Of a stretch of 64,000 nucleotides of DNA, positions 60,418 through 64,000 are shown one piece after another (within the stretch, counting starts at the first letter, position 1; each line of letters begins with the position of its first letter). Under the pieces are notes generated by a model that saw only the letters and a list, made by a program, of their open reading frames with translations, ran no database searches and had not been told where the DNA came from. This DNA comes from Pseudomonadota bacterium (GTDB lineage: Bacteria; Pseudomonadota; Alphaproteobacteria; Rhodospirillales; Magnetospirillaceae): the NCBI GenBank assembly GCA_023458315.1, contig JAEXAH010000018.1, positions 1 to 64,000 of the forward strand, read 5' to 3'. Made by a program: the position numbers and the translations under genes.

Positions 60418-61718
60418 GCCTTCACCAATCGTGCAGCGAAAAAGGCGTCCATGCCGCCCTGATCCGCCAGATGGCAGGGCAGGGTGCGCAGGTCGCCGTC
60501 GGGACTGATCAGTTCGGCCAGCCCGCCCACTTCATCCGCCGCGATGGGCGCGCGGCGCAGGGTGGCATCGGCGGCCAGCAGACGCTCGATCTGCGCGGCG
60601 CCCTCTTGCGGTTCCAGCGAGCAGACGCAATAGACCAGGATGCCGCCGGGCTTCAGCATGTCCAGCGAGGCGCGCAGCAGCGCCGCCTGCTGGTCGGCCA
60701 GGGCGGCGACGTCGCCCGGCCCCTTGAGGCGCAGGCCGTCGGGATGGCGGCGCAAGGTGCCGGTGGCGGTGCACGGCGCGTCCAGCAGCACGGCGTCGAA
60801 CAGTTCCGCCGGGCGCCAGGCGGCGGCGTCGGCCTCGACGATCTCGGACGTCAGCTTCAGCCGCTCCAGATTCTGCTGGAAGCGCACCAGCCGCTTGGCC
60901 GAACGATCGACGGCGGTGACAATGGCTCCGGCCACCGCCAATTGCAGCGCCTTGCCGCCCGGCGCGGCACACAGATCGGCCACCCGCTTGCCCCGCACGT
61001 CGCCCAGCAGGCGGGCGGGCAGGGCGGCGCCCATGTCCTGCACCCACCAATTGCCACCGGCGAAGCCGGGCAGGACGGTGATGTCGCCACCCGCCGGGCG
61101 GCGCAGGCTGCCGGTGGGCAGCAGCACCGCCTCCAGCCGCTCGGCCCATTGGGCGGCGTCGCCCGCGACGGTGATGTCCACCACCGGCGCCTCGGCCAGA
61201 TGGGCGGTGGCGATGGCCCGCGCCGTGTCCTCGCCATAGGCGGCGACCCAGCCCTGCCACATCCAGTCGGGGGTGTTCAGGCGCCCGGCATCCTGGGCGG
61301 CCACCCAATCGCGGCCTTCGCGGTCCAGGCGGCGCAGCACCGCATTGATCAGCCCGGCGAACCCGGCCAGCGGCGTGCCCTTGACCAGATCCACCGAGGT
61401 GGCGATGGCGGCATGGGGCGGCGTGTTCAGGAACAGCAATTGCGCGGCGCCCAGCCGCAGCACGTCGCGGGCGCGCCGCGCCTTGTTGGGCAGGCCCTTG
61501 TCCAGACAGCGGCCGATGACGTCGTCCAACTGGCCCAGGCGGCGCAGCACGGTGGCGACCAGCAGCCGGGCGAAGGCGCGGTCGCGGTCCTCCAGCCGGG
61601 ACAGGGTGGGCGAGGTATCCAGCGCCTCGTCCAGCAGACGTTTGTCCACCAGGACGGCGGCGAGGAGGTCGAGGGCGGTGGTGCGCGGATCGGGGCGCGG
61701 GGTGCGGGAGCGGCTCAT
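60414..61718 (-). CDS. rsmB: 16S rRNA (cytosine-967-C5)-methyltransferase RsmB
   Basis: 434 aa. The N-terminal NusB-like domain (TTALDLLAAVLVDKRLLDEA) is followed by the Fmu methyltransferase domain: ADLCAAPGGKALQLAVAGAI for SAM, VLLDAPCTATGTLRRHPD with the release Cys, and ILVYCVCSLEPQEGAAQI with the catalytic Cys. It modifies C967 of 16S rRNA. A housekeeping gene that shares a transcript with gmhB. Confidence 0.95.
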   Translation of the reverse strand: MSRSRTPRPDPRTTALDLLAAVLVDKRLLDEALDTSPTLSRLEDRDRAFARLLVATVLRRLGQLDDVIGRCLDKGLPNKARRARDVLRLGAAQLLFLNTPPHAAIATSVDLVKGTPLAGFAGLINAVLRRLDREGRDWVAAQDAGRLNTPDWMWQGWVAAYGEDTARAIATAHLAEAPVVDITVAGDAAQWAERLEAVLLPTGSLRRPAGGDITVLPGFAGGNWWVQDMGAALPARLLGDVRGKRVADLCAAPGGKALQLAVAGAIVTAVDRSAKRLVRFQQNLERLKLTSEIVEADAAAWRPAELFDAVLLDAPCTATGTLRRHPDGLRLKGPGDVAALADQQAALLRASLDMLKPGGILVYCVCSLEPQEGAAQIERLLAADATLRRAPIAADEVGGLAELISPDGDLRTLPCHLADQGGMDAFFAARLVKA

Positions 61719-61753
61719 CCGCTCCGTTTACTCCATCGCGCGCCGATTATCCA

Positions 61754-62713
61754 TCAACTCCACGGCCCCTTGCGCGGGGCGCCGCCCCACGGGCCGGAAG
61801 AGGCCGGGGGTTGCGGCGGCTGCACCGCCCGCACGCCCCAGGTCATGCCCATTTCCGCCGCCATGGAGCGCAGGGCGGCGACCCGGTTGTTCATGGCCGG
61901 ATGGGTGCTGAACAGATTGTCCATGGACCCGCCATGCAGCGGATTGACGATGAACAGGTGGGCGGTGGCGGCGTTGCGCTCGGCCGCCGGATTGGGGATG
62001 GCGTGCGCCGCCTGCTCCAGCCGCTCCAACGCGCTGGCCAGCCACAGCGGGTTGCCGCAGATGCGCGCCCCCTCGGCGTCGGCGGCGTATTCGCGGGTGC
62101 GCGAGATGGCCATCTGCACCAGACCGGCGGCCATGGGCGCCAGCACCATCATCAGCAGGCCGCCGACCATGCCCAGGCCGCCATTGCCCTCGCCCTCCTG
62201 GTCGCGGTTGCCGCCGAACAGCGAGGAAAAGGCGAACATGTTGGCCAGCATGCCGATGGCACCCGCGATCGAGGCGGTGATGGTCATGATCAGGGTGTCG
62301 CGGTTCTTCACATGCGCCAGTTCGTGCGCCATCACGCCCTCGATCTCCTCGGGGCTGAGGCGGTCGAGCAGGCCGGTGGTGGCGGCCACCGAGGCGTGCT
62401 CGGGGTCACGGCCGGTGGCGAAGGCGTTGGGCTGGTCGGAATTGATGATGAAGACCTTGGGCATGGGCATGCCCGCGCGGACGACCAGACGCTCGACGAT
62501 GGCGACCAGGCCCGGCGCCGAGTGACGGTCCACCTGCACGGCGCCGTACATGCCCAGCACCATCTTGTCCGAATTCCAATAGGCGAAGGCGTTCATGCCC
62601 AGCGCCATCAGAAAGGCGATCATCATGCCGCCCTTGCCGGCGATCATGCCGCCGATGGCCATGAACAGGGCGGTGAGGGCGGCGAGAAGAATGGCGGTCT
62701 TGGCGGTGCTCAT
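61754..62713 (-). CDS. htpX: Zinc metalloprotease HtpX
   Basis: 319 aa M48 protease. N-terminal membrane helices ([20 protein letters not shown]), zinc motif [18 protein letters not shown] with H-E-x-x-H near residue 132, two further helices near 150-200, and the third ligand Glu in [17 protein letters not shown]. It degrades damaged membrane proteins as part of the heat-shock response. The C-terminal tail is Pro/Gly-rich. A heat-shock promoter-like sequence precedes it (62750-62781). Confidence 0.95.
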   Translation of the reverse strand: MSTAKTAILLAALTALFMAIGGMIAGKGGMMIAFLMALGMNAFAYWNSDKMVLGMYGAVQVDRHSAPGLVAIVERLVVRAGMPMPKVFIINSDQPNAFATGRDPEHASVAATTGLLDRLSPEEIEGVMAHELAHVKNRDTLIMTITASIAGAIGMLANMFAFSSLFGGNRDQEGEGNGGLGMVGGLLMMVLAPMAAGLVQMAISRTREYAADAEGARICGNPLWLASALERLEQAAHAIPNPAAERNAATAHLFIVNPLHGGSMDNLFSTHPAMNNRVAALRSMAAEMGMTWGVRAVQPPQPPASSGPWGGAPRKGPWS

Positions 62714-62749
62714 GATCCGATACCGTTCAGCGGAAAAAAGGACACAGCA

Positions 62750-62781
62750 ATTGAATAGGTGCGCCCCGACGGTTCCGCAAG
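62750..62781 (-). promoter_or_regulatory. Candidate RpoH (sigma-32) promoter for htpX
   Basis: On the minus strand, CTTG at 62781-62778 and CCTATTCAAT at 62759-62750, 18 bases apart. This follows the alphaproteobacterial heat-shock consensus CTTG-N17/18-CYTATNTNNG with two mismatches. Transcription would start near 62743, 30 bases before the htpX start. HtpX is a known heat-shock protein. Confidence 0.5.
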
Positions 62782-62782
62782 G

Positions 62783-63820
62783 TCACAGCCCGGCGATGCG
62801 CTCGAACTCGGCCGCCGCCTGATCCCAGCGCCAGGACCGTTGCAGGCCCAGGCAGTCGCGGTGCATGCGCAGCCACAGATCGTCGTCGGACAGCACGGAC
62901 ACCGCCTTGTCGGCAAAGGCGTCCGCCCCCTTGACCGCCCAGCCGGTACGGCCCTCGACCACCCGTTCCTTCATGCAGGCGATGTCTTCCAGCACGCAGG
63001 GCAGGCCCATAGCCTGGGCCTCGGCCACCGCCGAGCAGAAGGTTTCGCCGATGTCGCCGCGATACAGCAGGGCGCGGGCCGTTGCCAGTTCATCCACCAA
63101 CTGCGCCTTGGGCACCGGGCCGCGCAGGATCACCCCCTTGCCGGACAGGGCGGCGGCGCGCTCCAGCACCGGCCCCATCTTGCCCGCCTTGGCCTGACCG
63201 GCGGCGCCATAGGTGGCGATACCGGCGAAGACATGCAGTTCGGCCTTGGGCACCTTGGGGTGGATGCGGCTTTCCCAAACATCCAGCAGCCAATCCAGCG
63301 ACCGCATGGGGTTCGAGGTGAACACCACCTTGGGCGGCGGCGCCGCGGCCCGCTCGGCGGCGTGGCAGAACAGATCGGTCAGGCCGTACAGCACCGTCTC
63401 GCGCCCCCCGGCGAAGGCCCAGGCCGGATAGGTTCCGGCATGGCTGGCGCCCGAGAACACGATGGTCGGGCGACGCCACGCCAGCTTCCACTGATAGCGC
63501 CACTTGAGCAGATAGCCCGCCGGATTGTGAATCCAGAAGATCATGCGCCTGGCGTTACGGCAGTGCTTCAACAGCTTGTCGCCGCGATTGGCGATGTACA
63601 GATCGGCACTGTCGGGCACACCCCGGGACAACGGCCGCCAGGTGACGCCACGGTGCACCACCTCGGCTTCGCACTTGTTGCAGACCAGCACGTCATGGCC
63701 GCGCGCCGCCAGGGCGTTGGCCATCTCGATGAAGCTGGTTTCGGCGCCGCCCAGCGGGCGTTCCTCGAGCGTGCGGCCGTCGAAGGTGATGCCGTCGTCG
63801 GTCATGACGATGCGGGCCAT
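62783..63820 (-). CDS. Glycosyltransferase family 4
   Basis: 345 aa. RPLGGAETSFIEMANALAAR is the GT4 acceptor loop (G-G-A-E). VVFTSNPMRSLDWLLDVWES, AELHVFAGIATYG, YRGDIGETFCSAVAEAQAMG and LPCVLEDIACMKERVVEGRT form the donor side. Ends -VSVLSDDDLWLRMHRDCLG. AAGGAGAAGCTTC precedes the ATG at 63820, a strong site. It is separate from the big operons and transcribed toward htpX; the sugar is unknown, perhaps a core or capsule residue. Confidence 0.82.
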   Translation of the reverse strand: MARIVMTDDGITFDGRTLEERPLGGAETSFIEMANALAARGHDVLVCNKCEAEVVHRGVTWRPLSRGVPDSADLYIANRGDKLLKHCRNARRMIFWIHNPAGYLLKWRYQWKLAWRRPTIVFSGASHAGTYPAWAFAGGRETVLYGLTDLFCHAAERAAAPPPKVVFTSNPMRSLDWLLDVWESRIHPKVPKAELHVFAGIATYGAAGQAKAGKMGPVLERAAALSGKGVILRGPVPKAQLVDELATARALLYRGDIGETFCSAVAEAQAMGLPCVLEDIACMKERVVEGRTGWAVKGADAFADKAVSVLSDDDLWLRMHRDCLGLQRSWRWDQAAAEFERIAGL

Positions 63821-63879
63821 GAAGCTTCTCCTTGATGATCGGGCGTCATCAGCCCGAATGAGAAGAAAACAGGAGAGGT

Positions 63880-63920
63880 TTGGAGGCTCGCCTCCAAGCG
63901 GGGTCGGGGCGGCAGCCCCG
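63880..63920. repeat. Paired GC-rich hairpins, intergenic element
   Basis: TTGGAGG-CTCG-CCTCCAA at 63880-63897 and CGGGGC-GGCA-GCCCCG at 63905-63920, between a GT4 gene and the gene at the window edge. The second part resembles the inner hairpin of the element at 59831-59881, suggesting a scattered palindromic repeat. May also terminate the leftward transcript of the edge gene. Confidence 0.4.
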
Positions 63921-63925
63921 CACTC

Positions 63926-64000
63926 CTATTCCTTCTCGTATTTCGCCTTGAAATGCGACAGCAGCGGATACAACCCGGCGCAGACGGCGATGATGAAGCC
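63926..64000 (-). CDS. C-terminal end of a small membrane protein (runs off window)
   Basis: The last 24 residues and stop of a leftward gene: GFIIAVCAGLYPLLSHFKAK then YEKE, one hydrophobic segment followed by a charged tail. Too little to identify a family. Its frame is open to the window edge and the stop is TAG at 63928-63926. Confidence 0.4.
   Translation of the reverse strand, partial: GFIIAVCAGLYPLLSHFKAKYEKE

Noticed and set aside
1..64000. CRISPR arrays, tRNA/rRNA genes, transposases, phage integrases, plasmid origins
   Set aside because: None seen by reading both strands; no regularly spaced repeats or recognisable tRNA-like folds were found by eye.

Overview
The window is a high-G+C proteobacterial chromosome segment dominated by surface-glycan biosynthesis. 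An alphaproteobacterium is likely, and a Magnetospirillum/Rhodospirillales-type organism is my best guess. That guess rests on base composition, the purH and rsmB/htpX core genes near the right end, and a candidate alphaproteobacterial-type heat-shock promoter before htpX. It is an inference, not a species call. I saw no rRNA, tRNA, CRISPR array, transposase or phage gene.

Layout. (1) 1-4540: end of a WecA/MraY-type lipid-sugar initiating transferase, GDP-fucose genes fcl and gmd, and divergently a methyltransferase-GT2 fusion plus a second methyltransferase. (2) 4541-24411 (minus): one long run of overlapping genes. It holds an O-antigen-ligase-like protein, four GT4 glycosyltransferases, asparagine synthase, LegB/LegC-type genes, the WbpB/WbpE/WbpD set for a 2,3-diamino-uronic acid, an asparagine-synthase-like amidotransferase without a glutaminase cysteine, two deacetylase-like enzymes, a GNAT and a class III aminotransferase. 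Inside it, about 13.2-16.8 kb is visibly AT-richer and looks acquired. (3) 24702-33084 (plus): a pseudaminic-acid-type operon (PseB, GNAT, PseC, PseG, NeuB-family synthase, ATP-grasp, nucleotidyltransferase). (4) 33147-36600 (minus): ABC exporter/flippase, aldo/keto reductase and a winged-helix regulator. (5) 36720-46618 (plus): a second nonulosonate-type operon with another NeuB synthase, two nucleotidyltransferases, a Gfo/Idh-DegT pair, transferases and a PtmE-like CBS-nucleotidyltransferase. (6) 46637-53366 (minus): MaoC, SDR, FkbH-like HAD protein, acyl carrier protein, MBOAT and two SGNH proteins, which look like a dedicated acyl-ACP-to-glycan acylation system. (7) 53497-64000: GT-C transferase, purH, a WbpM/CapD-type dehydratase, a WbpA/TviB-type UDP-GlcNAc 6-dehydrogenase, gmhB, rsmB, htpX, a GT4 and the tail of a small membrane protein.

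How it fits together. Nucleotide-sugar pathways for GDP-fucose, UDP-diNAc-uronic acid (WbpA at 58.5 kb feeding WbpB/E/D at 17-19.5 kb), pseudaminic acid and a second nonulosonic acid supply many glycosyltransferases. A WecA-like initiator, a PglK/MsbA-like ABC flippase and a WaaL-like ligase could assemble and export the glycan. A striking regulatory signal ties two operons together: the palindrome GTTCA-N5-TGAAC occurs at 24477 (before the pse operon), 36595 (on the regulator start) and 36668 (in the promoter of the second nonulosonate operon). The adjacent regulator carries a C-terminal part resembling a nucleotide-sugar-binding PglD-type fold, so feedback control by a pathway product is a testable idea.
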